Below, in pieces: positions 41,306-50,975 of a stretch of DNA of 64,000 nt (position 1 is its first letter; every line of letters starts with the position of its first letter). Under the pieces are notes generated by a model. It did no database searches. It worked only from the letters and a program-made list of their open reading frames with translations, and had not been told where the DNA came from. Source of the stretch: Thermoactinomycetaceae bacterium (lineage in GTDB: Bacteria > Bacillota > Bacilli > Thermoactinomycetales > Thermoactinomycetaceae). Both the position numbers and the translations under genes were made by a program. The DNA lies in the NCBI GenBank assembly GCA_025449975.1, contig JANWIG010000038.1, forward strand, positions 42,389 to 106,388. Direction: 5' to 3'.

Positions 41306-42505
41306 CTACATCAATCCTTTAAGCATTCCGTTCCAGTACAAGATCGGCAATAAATCCTTTTTCACTAAATACATGCTAAAACGTTCTTGGGATTGATCAA
41401 TAGGAAACGATTCCTTCGGCTGTTTATTATAATCAAACTCAGCCATCACTAAACGATTGTAGCCTGTAACCAAAGGACAAGATGTATAACCATCATATTG
41501 TGCTCCGAGTACGTCACCTTGCATCGCAGAAACCAAGTTTTCGGCAACGACGGGCGCTTGCTTACGGATTGCTGCTCCGGTTTTAGAGGTTGGCAAGTTA
41601 GCACAATCCCCTAGCGCAAAAATATTATGATAACGACGATGTTGCAGAGTATATGGATCAACGTCCACCCAACCGTTTTGATCCGCTAACGGACTATTGC
41701 GGATGAAAGCCGGTGACTGCATCGGTGGAGTCACATGAAGCATATCGTACGCTAACACTTCTTGTTGTTTTGTTTCTAAGTTTTCAAACACGGCTTCTCT
41801 CTGGTCTGGGCGAACTTCGATTAAATTTCGTTTAAACATCGGGGAAATCTGTTTACGATGAACCACCTGTTCCAATGTTTTGGCATAGACCGGAACTTGG
41901 AAAATAGAATCGAGCGCTGTGGTAAAAATCACTTTTGACCGGTCACGAACACCCGCTTTACGGAAGGCATCATCAGCCAAATACATGATTTTTTGTGGAG
42001 CTCCCCCACATTTTACCGCTGTACTCGGCTGGGTAAAAATCGCTGTTCCCCCTTTAAAGTTGCGGATGGTCTCCCAGGTGTAGTCACAGTAATCATAAGA
42101 ATAGTTACTACAAACACCACCGGACCCCAAAGCTTCCTTCAGACCTTTGATCCCATCCCAGTTGATCTCAATCCCAGCTGCTACCACCAAAAATTGATAA
42201 CTGATCTGTTTCCCTTCTTGGGTACTAACCGTATTTGCTTCTGGATCAAATGTCGTCACTGCATCTTTGATCCAATCGACCCCTTCTGGAATCACAGAAG
42301 ACATTTCCCGCTCCGATGCTTTTTTATCGGTAACACCACCACCTACCAATGTCCAAAGCGGTTGATAATAATGCTTGGAAACAGGATCAAGGATAGCGAT
42401 CTTGCCCTTCAGTCCGGGATATGCACGCACTAAATTGGCGGATACCATAATCCCCCCTGTGCCTGCACCAACAACGACGATTGGATAATGTACCTGTGCC
42501 ATCAT
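41306..42505 (-). CDS. sqr: Sulfide:quinone oxidoreductase
   Basis: FAD-binding IVVVGAGTGGIMVSANL; CGGAPQKIMYLAD; ALGDCANLPTSKTGAAIRKQAPV. Confidence 0.92.
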   Translation of the reverse strand: MMAQVHYPIVVVGAGTGGIMVSANLVRAYPGLKGKIAILDPVSKHYYQPLWTLVGGGVTDKKASEREMSSVIPEGVDWIKDAVTTFDPEANTVSTQEGKQISYQFLVVAAGIEINWDGIKGLKEALGSGGVCSNYSYDYCDYTWETIRNFKGGTAIFTQPSTAVKCGGAPQKIMYLADDAFRKAGVRDRSKVIFTTALDSIFQVPVYAKTLEQVVHRKQISPMFKRNLIEVRPDQREAVFENLETKQQEVLAYDMLHVTPPMQSPAFIRNSPLADQNGWVDVDPYTLQHRRYHNIFALGDCANLPTSKTGAAIRKQAPVVAENLVSAMQGDVLGAQYDGYTSCPLVTGYNRLVMAEFDYNKQPKESFPIDQSQERFSMYLVKKDLLPILYWNGMLKGLM

Positions 42506-42577
42506 TTCCCCCCCGTGAATTGTTTTCTTCGGAAAGTATTTACATATATATTTTCCGTTAAAAAGTTTGGATAATCT

Positions 42578-42594
42578 ATAGGGATATCCCCCTA
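42578..42594. promoter_or_regulatory. Palindromic operator candidate upstream of sqr
   Basis: ATAGGGATATCCCCCTA within TATAGGGATATCCCCCTATA. Confidence 0.55.
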
Positions 42595-42599
42595 TATTT

Positions 42600-42613
42600 T
42601 TAAAGCGCTTACA
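42600..42613. promoter_or_regulatory. cre-like (CcpA) site candidate
   Basis: TTAAAGCGCTTACA / TGTAAGCGCTTTAA, near-match to TGWAARCGYTWNCW. Confidence 0.3.
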
Positions 42614-42702
42614 TTTTTATTATTTATAGTTTATACTTGTGAATCTAGATAGATTCACCAAAAGTAAAAAAAACAAAAAAACGCCATCCGAAGATGACGT
42701 TT

Positions 42703-43017
42703 TCATTTTTCTTCGGCAATCACAGTCGCATTATAAATGATAATCCGTTTTCCGTTTAACTCAAACTTCACTTTTCGACCTTGTTCACTGTTTGGATCAA
42801 TATCAATTCGTCCTTCGTATTGTTTGATTACCCGACCGTTTTGATCATACACTGTAACCGTTCGATTTAATCCCCCATAGTAATTGGATTGGGCATCCTT
42901 CAATTGCCGTTCTGCTTCCGCCGTCGGTGGTGGTGGTGTGTTGGAACAAGCACTGAATAAAAGGAGCATGGAGAAAATAGCGAACGCATGAGCGATATAT
43001 CTCTTTTTCACTTTCAT
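42703..43017 (-). CDS. Small lipoprotein, paralog 2 (DUF5052-like)
   Basis: Start re-picked at MKVKKRYIA; lipobox FSACSN; near-identical core QLKDAQSNYYGGLNR.V.VYDQNG to the neighbour. Confidence 0.7.
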   Translation of the reverse strand: MKVKKRYIAHAFAIFSMLLLFSACSNTPPPPTAEAERQLKDAQSNYYGGLNRTVTVYDQNGRVIKQYEGRIDIDPNSEQGRKVKFELNGKRIIIYNATVIAEEK

Positions 43018-43048
43018 CCCTCCATCAAAGAAAATCGAATAGCTGAAA

Positions 43049-43351
43049 TTATTTTTCCTCCGCAATGACAGTCGCATTGTAGATGATGACCCGTTTTCCA
43101 TTTAACTCAAACTTTACCTTTCCTCCGCCATCGCTTTCAGGTGCAATGTCAATTCTACCTTCATAGGATTTAATCACTTTCCCGTTTTGATCATACACAT
43201 TGACCACGCGGTTCAATCCTCCATAATAATTGGACTGGGCATCCTTTAACTCCCGAGCTTGTTCTTCTGTTAATGGTGCAGAATTGCTACATCCTACCAT
43301 CAACAAAACCAGTGCACATATATAAAAAATTGAGAAAATTCTTTTTTTCAT
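43049..43351 (-). CDS. Small lipoprotein, paralog 1 (DUF5052-like)
   Basis: Lipobox MVGCSN; tandem paralog of 42703-43017. Confidence 0.75.
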   Translation of the reverse strand: MKKRIFSIFYICALVLLMVGCSNSAPLTEEQARELKDAQSNYYGGLNRVVNVYDQNGKVIKSYEGRIDIAPESDGGGKVKFELNGKRVIIYNATVIAEEK

Positions 43352-43441
43352 TTGGTACCCTCCTATTTTTTCTGGTCAGTTATTATTTACCCGTTTTTTT
43401 AAGCCTCTTTTTTGAACAAATATTGTCTATAACTGTTTTTA

Positions 43442-43756
43442 TTAAGAGATTAATTTTAAGCCGACGGTTGCACTTAATACCACACTGATAAAAAAGATCC
43501 TTAGCCGATCTTTTGGCTCACCATAAAAAATCATTCCTAAGAGGGCTCCCCCAGCAGCACCGATTCCTGTCCAGACAGCATAGGCGGTACTCATCGATAA
43601 CGACTGCATCGCAATCGTAAGGAAAAGAAAACTTCCCCCAAACCCTCCCATCAACAGCAACAACGATTTTATATTCCTTTGGCGATGCCACAGGTTGATC
43701 ATCGCAACGCCGATCATCTCAAACAGACCAGCTACAATGAGACAAATCCACGCCAT
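43442..43756 (-). CDS. SMR family efflux protein
   Basis: AWICLIVAGLFEMIGVAMINLW; four TM, paired with a second SMR gene. Confidence 0.88.
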   Translation of the reverse strand: MAWICLIVAGLFEMIGVAMINLWHRQRNIKSLLLLMGGFGGSFLFLTIAMQSLSMSTAYAVWTGIGAAGGALLGMIFYGEPKDRLRIFFISVVLSATVGLKLIS

Positions 43757-43758
43757 CT

Positions 43759-44091
43759 CTACGATTTAGCTCCCTTCTCCTTTGTCACCACTTTTAAACC
43801 GATGACACCGACTAACAAAACAGCAATCAAAGCGATCTTTAACGGCTCAAATGGCTCACCGAAATACACCATTTCAGCTAGTACCGTCCCAGCCGTCCCC
43901 AGACCTACAAAAACGGCATAAACCGTCCCTGTTGGCAGCTTCTTACCTGCCATGATCAGCAGTGAAAAACTGATCAATATGGCAACACCCGTTCCGATCC
44001 ATTCCCATACATGGTCAGCGTGCTTTAAGCCAACCACCCAAATCACCTCAAATACGGCTGCGATCAACACTTTTAGCCATTCCTTGTACAT
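43759..44091 (-). CDS. SMR family efflux protein
   Basis: [48 protein letters not shown]. Confidence 0.88.
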   Translation of the reverse strand: MYKEWLKVLIAAVFEVIWVVGLKHADHVWEWIGTGVAILISFSLLIMAGKKLPTGTVYAVFVGLGTAGTVLAEMVYFGEPFEPLKIALIAVLLVGVIGLKVVTKEKGAKS

Positions 44092-44111
44092 TCTGTTCTC
44101 CTTTCTTCAGC

Positions 44112-44217
44112 AAAAAAGCCGGAACAATATCGTTTTCGGATATTATCCCGGACTTTATATACAATGGATGGTTATACTTTTTCTCTTGGACTTTTAAGCT
44201 GATCAAGTCCTGAGAAA
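44112..44217 (-). promoter_or_regulatory. Leader with mutually exclusive stem-loops (attenuator candidate) before the SMR pair
   Basis: Stem TTTCTC-GGACTT / AAGTCC-GAGAAA (44180-44217) then terminator-like AAGTCCGG...CCGGCTTTTTTG (44112-44154); upstream GGACTT can also pair with the terminator arm AAGTCC. Confidence 0.55.
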
Positions 44218-44325
44218 CACCTTCCGCTAACGGTTTGAAAGTGAGAATCACTTATTATCAGCCAACTTTTTTCAGATTAACATATTTCCATATACTTTGT
44301 CAATGAATGGATGGTTTACTAAGCC

Positions 44326-44835
44326 TTAGGAGCTGTGCTTTTGCAAATCCTCAGCAAATTGGTAAAGATTAGGATAGTCTTGCCCAATAAAAACAGTCCG
44401 ACATCCAGCCTTTCTTCCTGCAATGATATCCGGTTCCCGATCACCAACCATAAAGGATTGTTTTACATCTACTTGATACTGTCTAGCCAATTCGAGAATC
44501 ATTTTCGGTTGCGGTTTTCGACAATCACAGCCAGCCTTGGGATGATGGGGACAAAATCGAATATCATCGATGAGTGCTTGTTCGTTTTCCTTTAATAATA
44601 CCTCTCTCATCTTTTGATGGATTGCCTGCAATGACTTTTCATCCATAAAACCACAACCGATCCCTCCTTGATTCGTGACAACAAAAATGAGATACCCTAA
44701 CTTTCGTAGGATGGCAATCGCATCCGCAACTCCCGGCAGTAAATAAAAGTCTTCCGGTTTATTCACAAAGCGAACTCGCTCACTTAAAACTTCATTGATC
44801 ACTCCATCCCGATCCAAGAAAATCGCTTTATTCAT
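44326..44835 (-). CDS. HAD-IIIA phosphatase (D-glycero-D-manno-heptose 1,7-bisphosphate 7-phosphatase-like)
   Basis: FLDRDGVINEV; VVTNQGGIGCG; CPHHPKAGCDCRKP. Confidence 0.9.
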   Translation of the reverse strand: MNKAIFLDRDGVINEVLSERVRFVNKPEDFYLLPGVADAIAILRKLGYLIFVVTNQGGIGCGFMDEKSLQAIHQKMREVLLKENEQALIDDIRFCPHHPKAGCDCRKPQPKMILELARQYQVDVKQSFMVGDREPDIIAGRKAGCRTVFIGQDYPNLYQFAEDLQKHSS

Positions 44836-44900
44836 TCACTCACCTTTTTATAGGAATTAGATATTTATTTATAGATAAGTATTTAATACTAAGCTAAAAA

Positions 44901-44930
44901 TAGGTTACAAAAGAATCCTTTTGTAACCTA
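44901..44930. terminator. Intrinsic terminator hairpin
   Basis: TAGGTTACAAAAG / CTTTTGTAACCTA. Confidence 0.75.
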
Positions 44931-44980
44931 ATTCCTTTTTTATATGAAAAAGAGGTGGCTTACCATCATTCTATTCCTTT

Positions 44981-45502
44981 TTATCCGACATATTCCGGTA
45001 CTTTTTGATGAAGCGGTGGTGGAACCAGCCATCCTTTTTCTTTTGACAGTTGCAAGATCTTACCGGCATAGATGACGGTGGTCGCATGAAACTGCCCAAA
45101 CATCAATCCAATATCTTCACGAATCGATACACCCATCGCTCGGGAACATACAACCAAATTGGCTGCAAGTCCTGCTTGAATAATCATCGCTATTTCAGGA
45201 TCATTGATTCTGGCACCTACCGGAATACTCTCCAGGTCCGCATGAGGACGTTCAGGAGGTGCTGGCGGGAGAGCAATACCATTTGCTTTTAACACCTCTT
45301 GTGTTTGATTGATTTCTGTAGCGATCTTACCTTTCATAATGTCTTCAATCAAATTTTTTAGGTCTTGATCTCCTGCATGATTAGATAAAACCTGGTAATA
45401 CACTTTTGACGATTGAGCTGCCTGTAAATAAGTAAATATTTCAAACACTTCTCCATAATGCAATGGTTCTTTTACTGGATTACCACTTAAGATTCCCATT
45501 TT
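44981..45502 (-). CDS. DUF3231-like protein (CotF/ferritin-like)
   Basis: MGILSGNPVKEPLHYGEVFEIFTYL...; DUF3231-like; SD aaaggaggata upstream. Confidence 0.7.
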   Translation of the reverse strand, partial: KMGILSGNPVKEPLHYGEVFEIFTYLQAAQSSKVYYQVLSNHAGDQDLKNLIEDIMKGKIATEINQTQEVLKANGIALPPAPPERPHADLESIPVGARINDPEIAMIIQAGLAANLVVCSRAMGVSIREDIGLMFGQFHATTVIYAGKILQLSKEKGWLVPPPLHQKVPEYVG

Positions 45503-45678
45503 AAAATATCCTCCTTTGCACATTCAGTATCCATGAAAATAGAAATACAATCTTTCCACAGCTAGTCTTCTCCCAACAATAAACTTCTATGCTTTCGAAC
45601 TTATGCAAATATCCCCTACCAAAGTGGAGCGCTCACGAAAGAAAAATTAAAACCCTGCTATAAATAGCAGGGTCTCTG

Positions 45679-46416
45679 TCAAATTCGAATTTCTAAGCCG
45701 ATCTTCGGCAGAAAAATTTCCCGTTGATAAATCTGCTCAGCTTCCTGCCGAATCAGAAGAGGATTGCCATCGGGATTCAAGTGTGTTAATAACAAACGTT
45801 TCGCCCCAATCCGCTTGGCCGCTGTTGCCGCTAACTTGGCAGATAGATGACCGATCGGCTGAGTAGGAAGATCTTTATGTAAAAAAGAAGCTTCACAAAT
45901 AAATAAGTCCGGATGCGAGCCCATCCGCTGCCAGTCCGTCCGCGGTCCACTGTCAGCACCATATAAGATCATCTTATTTTGATAAGAGAGTTTTATCGCG
46001 TAACAAGGAATAGCGTGATCCGTCCGAAAAAAGGAGATATTGACTCCATCGATGGTGATCCCTCTTCCTTCTTCCAGCGGAGCCAATTGGATCAGCTGAT
46101 GATATCGCAACCTTTCGTACCATGACTTCGGAGTTGTCGGAGCCCAAACCTTTAGCGGAGTCGTCCGCCATTTTTGCGTTTTTGCCACTAGCATCGCATA
46201 TTGCAAAATAAAAAAATCACTGATGTGATCATGGTGTAAATGGGAAAGGATTACTGCATCCAGTTCATACGGCTTTATGATTTTAGCTAAATTGGCGAGA
46301 ACCCCACTTCCACAGTCCAATAAGATCCGGATCCCCTCGACCTCTACTAAATAGCCTGGAGTTGCTCCAGCATAACTCGGAAAAGGAGATTGATAACCTA
46401 GCACTGTTAGCTTCAT
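45679..46416 (-). CDS. MBL-fold metallohydrolase (YhfI-like)
   Basis: MKLTVLGYQSPFPSYAGATPGYLVE; LSHLHHDHISDFF. Confidence 0.88.
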   Translation of the reverse strand: MKLTVLGYQSPFPSYAGATPGYLVEVEGIRILLDCGSGVLANLAKIIKPYELDAVILSHLHHDHISDFFILQYAMLVAKTQKWRTTPLKVWAPTTPKSWYERLRYHQLIQLAPLEEGRGITIDGVNISFFRTDHAIPCYAIKLSYQNKMILYGADSGPRTDWQRMGSHPDLFICEASFLHKDLPTQPIGHLSAKLAATAAKRIGAKRLLLTHLNPDGNPLLIRQEAEQIYQREIFLPKIGLEIRI

Positions 46417-46628
46417 TTGCTTCACCCCAAAAAATTCCCGAAATTTTTCATACTTGACATCACTAATCCCTTGCTTGTCACAAAACTTTCATCTATTTTG
46501 CTCAATCTTCACACACCATCTTCAAATTTGCCGCAAAATATCTTTACGGTTTTGTGACAAATTGTAACAAACTATTTATTAATCTGCCGCTTTATATTAA
46601 TATATATTTGTGATTGTTGTGTCTTTCA

Positions 46629-46644
46629 TGTGAACGATTTCACA
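46629..46644. promoter_or_regulatory. CRP/FNR-type palindrome
   Basis: TGTGA-ACGATT-TCACA. Confidence 0.45.
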
Positions 46645-46710
46645 ATATCCTTTGTTCCACAAAAAAAGAGCTACTCCCAAAAAAGAAGTAGCTACAAGAT
46701 TTCTATGATA

Positions 46711-47577
46711 TTACATGAATTCAGAAGCTAGCCTTTCAAAGTCTTCACGAGAAATTTTAAGATCTTGTTTGTATAGTGGTTCCTTTCTAAAACCTTTGAT
46801 CAGTTCTTCGTACGGTTGGCGATCTTTATTTTGATAAATAATTCCAGTAACAAGACTATTGTGTTCCATCAATGTTTGCATCGCCATATTACGATTAGAC
46901 GGATCATAGCCTTCGATATCATCCAAATTGACCAAGTTGTTTTTAAACCAATCGTACGTATTAATTTTATTGTACGTCACACAGGGACTATACACGTTGA
47001 TCAAAGAGAAACCTTTATGCTGAATCCCTGCTTGAATAATATTCGTTAATTGTTTGAGATCACTCGATACAGACTGGGCAACAAAGCCAGCTCCAACCGT
47101 TAAAGCCATCTCCATCGGTGCAATCGCTGCCTCAATCGAACCGCTTGGCGTACTTTTGGTTTTAAAGCCCAACTGACTTCGAGGAGAGGTTTGACCTTTT
47201 GTTAAACCATATACTTGGTTATCCATAACAATATAAGTGATATCTACATTACGCCGAATCGCATGAACCGTATGCCCCATACCGATCGCAAAACCATCTC
47301 CATCACCACCAGCAGCCACAACCGTTAAATCGCGATTTGCTAATTTTAATCCTTGAGCAATTGGCAGAGAACGTCCGTGAACGCTGTGAAATCCATAAGC
47401 ATTCACATAGCCAGAGATCCGACCTGAACAACCGATCCCTGACACAATCGCAACATCCTCAGGCTCTAGTCCAAGATTAGCAAATGCCCGTTGCATCGCC
47501 GCCAATACCGAGAAGTCACCACACCCTGGACACCAGTTTGGTTTTACTTTATTGCGGAAATCTTTAAATGTTGCCAT
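46711..47577 (-). CDS. korB: 2-oxoacid:ferredoxin oxidoreductase beta subunit
   Basis: Start re-picked at MATFKDFRNKVKPNWCPGCGDFSVL; TPP-binding GGDGDGFAIGMGH. Confidence 0.92.
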   Translation of the reverse strand: MATFKDFRNKVKPNWCPGCGDFSVLAAMQRAFANLGLEPEDVAIVSGIGCSGRISGYVNAYGFHSVHGRSLPIAQGLKLANRDLTVVAAGGDGDGFAIGMGHTVHAIRRNVDITYIVMDNQVYGLTKGQTSPRSQLGFKTKSTPSGSIEAAIAPMEMALTVGAGFVAQSVSSDLKQLTNIIQAGIQHKGFSLINVYSPCVTYNKINTYDWFKNNLVNLDDIEGYDPSNRNMAMQTLMEHNSLVTGIIYQNKDRQPYEELIKGFRKEPLYKQDLKISREDFERLASEFM

Positions 47578-49321
47578 GGACCAACAGCTCCTTACATTGT
47601 TTGTAGATTTCAGAAGGCAGGAATGGGTTTCCATTGTATTTGCCAAAAGGAACAATTTTTTCGGCCATCCCTACTTGCATTTTGATCACCTGAGCCAATT
47701 GTCCCGTTGCGTTATTTTCGACCACTACTACCTTGCGTGCTTTTTTCATTTCTTCCGCAATGATCTGGGTTGGGAATGGTAAGATCTGTGGAAGGTGAGC
47801 ATGGTTCACTCTCATACCTTCTGCCTCTAGACGTTCCATCGCTTCAGCAATTGTGCCACGTGTTGAGTTAAAACCGATCAGGAGTACATCGGCATCCTCA
47901 TATTTGGAGTCTAGATGCACTGGTTTGCTAAAGTTGATACCATTCTTTAATTTTCCTAGTCTTTTGTTCATCATTTTTACACGGTTGATTGTACTCTCGG
48001 ATGGACGACCTGTCTCATCGTGCTCTACTCCGGTTACATGGTGTAAGCCGTTCTTTTTACCTGGTAAAACCCGACGAGAAATTCCATCTTCCGTAAATCC
48101 ATAACGAGGGAACAACTCGGAGTTAGCCAATGGAGGTAACTCTTCATCATCCGAAACCAGTTTTCCACGGTTGATCTGAATTCGGTTATAATCTAGAGGC
48201 TCAACCGTTTGTTTACCCAATGAGAGAGCCAAGTCAGTCAAAATAATGACAGGACATTGATATTGCTCCGCTAAGTTAAATGCCTCGATCGTATCATAGA
48301 AGCATTCTTCAGCCGTACTTGGAGCAATCACAATTTTAGGAATCTCACCATGGGTACTGAATAACATGGCTAGCAAGTCACTTTGTTCTTGTTTGGTCGG
48401 TAATCCGGTACTTGGACCCCCACGCTGTGTATTGACAATGACTGCTGGTGTTTCGGTCATTCCAGATAATCCGATCGCTTCTGTCATCAATGAAAGCCCA
48501 GGACCAGCTGAAGCTGTCAATGTACGAACGCCACCGTAGTTGGCACCGATCACCATCGTAATGGCTGCAATCTCATCTTCTGTTTGGACAACCGTACCAC
48601 CAAATTCTGGTAAGCGTTTAATTAGCCATTCCATTATTTCGGAAGACGGAGTAATTGGGTATGCTGCCATTAAACGTGCACCCGCAGCTAAGGCACCAAA
48701 AGCAATGGCATCATTTCCAATCATATATAGACGCTTTTTGCCATCCGATTTCTCTAACTTTAGTTCGGATGCGTCAAGAAGTTCAGATTCTACATATTCT
48801 TTCCCGCGTGCAATCGCTTCTAAGTTTTTCTCTACAACTTTTTGTCCCTTTCTAGAAAACCGTTCTTCTAATACTTCACGAAATGCATCTATCGGCACAC
48901 CTAATAAGGCAGTGGACGCTCCAACCGCTACCATATTTTTCATTTGGGCCATTCCAACTTCTTCCGCAATCTTAGTAAACGGAACAGCGATCAAACGAGC
49001 AGATACCCCTTCTGGAACAGTTGGGTTAAATTTAGAATCCGCAATAATAATTCCATTTGATACCAATTCGCTAGCATTAAAATCAATCGTCTCTTGGTCA
49101 AATGCAACAAGAATATCTAATTCGTCTGAGATCGAACGAACTGGATTTACACTGATCCGAAGTTTTGTATTTGAGTGTCCACCTTTAATCCGGGATGAAA
49201 AGTGACGGTAGCCATAAAGATAATACCCCTTGCGATTTAGTGCGGTAGATAGAATTTCACCAGCACTATCAATCCCTTCACCTTGCTGTCCGCCCACTTT
49301 CCACGAAAGCTGCTTTTTCAT
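47564..49321 (-). CDS. korA: 2-oxoacid:ferredoxin oxidoreductase alpha subunit
   Basis: Fused gamma-alpha arrangement (SWKVGGQQGEGIDSAGEIL; AAYPITPSSEIMEWL). Confidence 0.92.
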   Translation of the reverse strand: MKKQLSWKVGGQQGEGIDSAGEILSTALNRKGYYLYGYRHFSSRIKGGHSNTKLRISVNPVRSISDELDILVAFDQETIDFNASELVSNGIIIADSKFNPTVPEGVSARLIAVPFTKIAEEVGMAQMKNMVAVGASTALLGVPIDAFREVLEERFSRKGQKVVEKNLEAIARGKEYVESELLDASELKLEKSDGKKRLYMIGNDAIAFGALAAGARLMAAYPITPSSEIMEWLIKRLPEFGGTVVQTEDEIAAITMVIGANYGGVRTLTASAGPGLSLMTEAIGLSGMTETPAVIVNTQRGGPSTGLPTKQEQSDLLAMLFSTHGEIPKIVIAPSTAEECFYDTIEAFNLAEQYQCPVIILTDLALSLGKQTVEPLDYNRIQINRGKLVSDDEELPPLANSELFPRYGFTEDGISRRVLPGKKNGLHHVTGVEHDETGRPSESTINRVKMMNKRLGKLKNGINFSKPVHLDSKYEDADVLLIGFNSTRGTIAEAMERLEAEGMRVNHAHLPQILPFPTQIIAEEMKKARKVVVVENNATGQLAQVIKMQVGMAEKIVPFGKYNGNPFLPSEIYKQCKELLVHGNI

Positions 49322-49551
49322 GAACTCATCTCCTTTAATTCACAAAAAGAGAAACTATAATAACATTATTTATCAGCTCTTCACCTTTGACTCATTTGAT
49401 GATTGTGTTGAGATGATAACTTCATCATTTAATAATTCTAGTCTTCTACTAGTCAAAAAGCAACCTTTAATAAACTTCTCTTCTTTTATTTACTTCACAT
49501 TTTTAACGGTATTTAGCCTAGTTTAATATAAATAGCATTATTCTTTAATTT

Positions 49552-50505
49552 TTATCTATTTTTTGTAGCTAAATGCTCTTTATAAAACGAGTAACCATTT
49601 CCCCAAAACCATTTGCGAATTAAGCTGCTTGGATAGTGCTTTTCAAGCTCTTTCAATAAATGGTTCACATGACCGATATGCTCAAGTTCGGGAACTTTCA
49701 TCGTAAATCCATCAAAGTCAGATCCAAAATAGAGAATATCTTCGCCCCCCAGCTCACAAACATGCTCAATATGATGGATAACATCTCCTATTCTCGCTTT
49801 ATTTTCCATCTCATGTAAAAAAGAAGGGACGAAAGTAATCCCCATCAATCCCTTTTTTGAAATCAAAGCTAAGATCTGATCGTTCTCTAAATTTCGTTTA
49901 TGTGAACAGATAGACTTACAATTGGAATGCGATGCAACCACAGGAAGCGAATGATATTCGATGACATCCCAAAATCCTCTTACAGAGAGATGAGAAACAT
50001 CCAAAATCATCTGAAGTCGTTCCATTTCTTGAATAAACTGAAATCCAAATGAGGTTAATCCTCCTCCTCTTTCCTCACCAATTCCATCCGCTACTTCATT
50101 TGCCTGATTCCAGGTTAGCCCTACCTGCCTTACACCCAGACGATGAAACAAGCGCAAATAGGCTATCTCTCCATTTAATGCATCTGCTCCTTCCAATGAC
50201 AACAACGCTAAGCAAGTGCTTGCCGAAGAATTTTCTAAGTCCTCCGCGGATCGAACCAATTGCATTCCCGGTGCAGTCAGTACTTTTTCATAAAAATAAT
50301 CAATTTGTTTCAGAGCAACGTCCAATTTTTGTGCCTTAGGCACTTGGCTTGGAACAAAAATAGCAAATGTCTCCAGTCCTACATTCCCTTCTTTTAGGCG
50401 CTGAACTGTCACATCCAAAGCCGAATCCTCAGCATGAAATAAATACTTCTCGGGGTCTTTCCAAATCTTCCATAACACATCACAATGTCCATCCATAAAC
50501 CGCAT
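49552..50505 (-). CDS. Membrane dipeptidase (peptidase M19)
   Basis: DGHCDVLWKIW; LTWNQANEVADG; VASHSNCKSICSHKRNL. Confidence 0.9.
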   Translation of the reverse strand: MRFMDGHCDVLWKIWKDPEKYLFHAEDSALDVTVQRLKEGNVGLETFAIFVPSQVPKAQKLDVALKQIDYFYEKVLTAPGMQLVRSAEDLENSSASTCLALLSLEGADALNGEIAYLRLFHRLGVRQVGLTWNQANEVADGIGEERGGGLTSFGFQFIQEMERLQMILDVSHLSVRGFWDVIEYHSLPVVASHSNCKSICSHKRNLENDQILALISKKGLMGITFVPSFLHEMENKARIGDVIHHIEHVCELGGEDILYFGSDFDGFTMKVPELEHIGHVNHLLKELEKHYPSSLIRKWFWGNGYSFYKEHLATKNR

Positions 50506-50581
50506 GATTTTCGCTCCTTTGAAAAAAACCTGTTTATTAATAAATAAACAGGTTTAAAAACAGGGGATATATTTTATTCAC

Positions 50582-50845
50582 TTAATGTCGAGGTTCAACA
50601 ATCAATTTAATTGCTGTACGCTCTTCACCATCGATGACGATATCCGTAAAAGCTGGTATGCAAATTAAATCAATACCACTCGGCGCCACAAATCCTCGTG
50701 CAATTGCAACCGCCTTCACAGCTTGGTTTAATGCTCCCGCACCAATGGCTTGCATCTCTGCTTGACCCCGTTCACGCAAGACTCCGGCTAATGCACCTGC
50801 GACAGAATTCGGATTGGATTTTGCTGAAACTTTTAATACTTCCAT
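50582..50845 (-). CDS. spoVS: Stage V sporulation protein S
   Basis: MEVLKVSAKSNPNSVAGALAGVLRERGQAEMQAIGAGALNQAVKAVAIARGFVAP. Confidence 0.96.
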   Translation of the reverse strand: MEVLKVSAKSNPNSVAGALAGVLRERGQAEMQAIGAGALNQAVKAVAIARGFVAPSGIDLICIPAFTDIVIDGEERTAIKLIVEPRH

Positions 50846-50975
50846 GTAGGTACCTCCTCGATAGTCTTCGATGGTTTGGAGTGAGTCCACTTTAATATCT
50901 ATTCGACTAACTCTTAAAAATTCCTGCTACTTTTTGTAGACTGGAATGAAAAAACCTAAATAATTTTATATAAAA

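Noticed and set aside
44092-44260. Guanidine-I (ykkC) riboswitch upstream of the SMR genes
   Set aside because: Expected conserved ykkC blocks were not recognised; only a generic attenuator architecture is supported.
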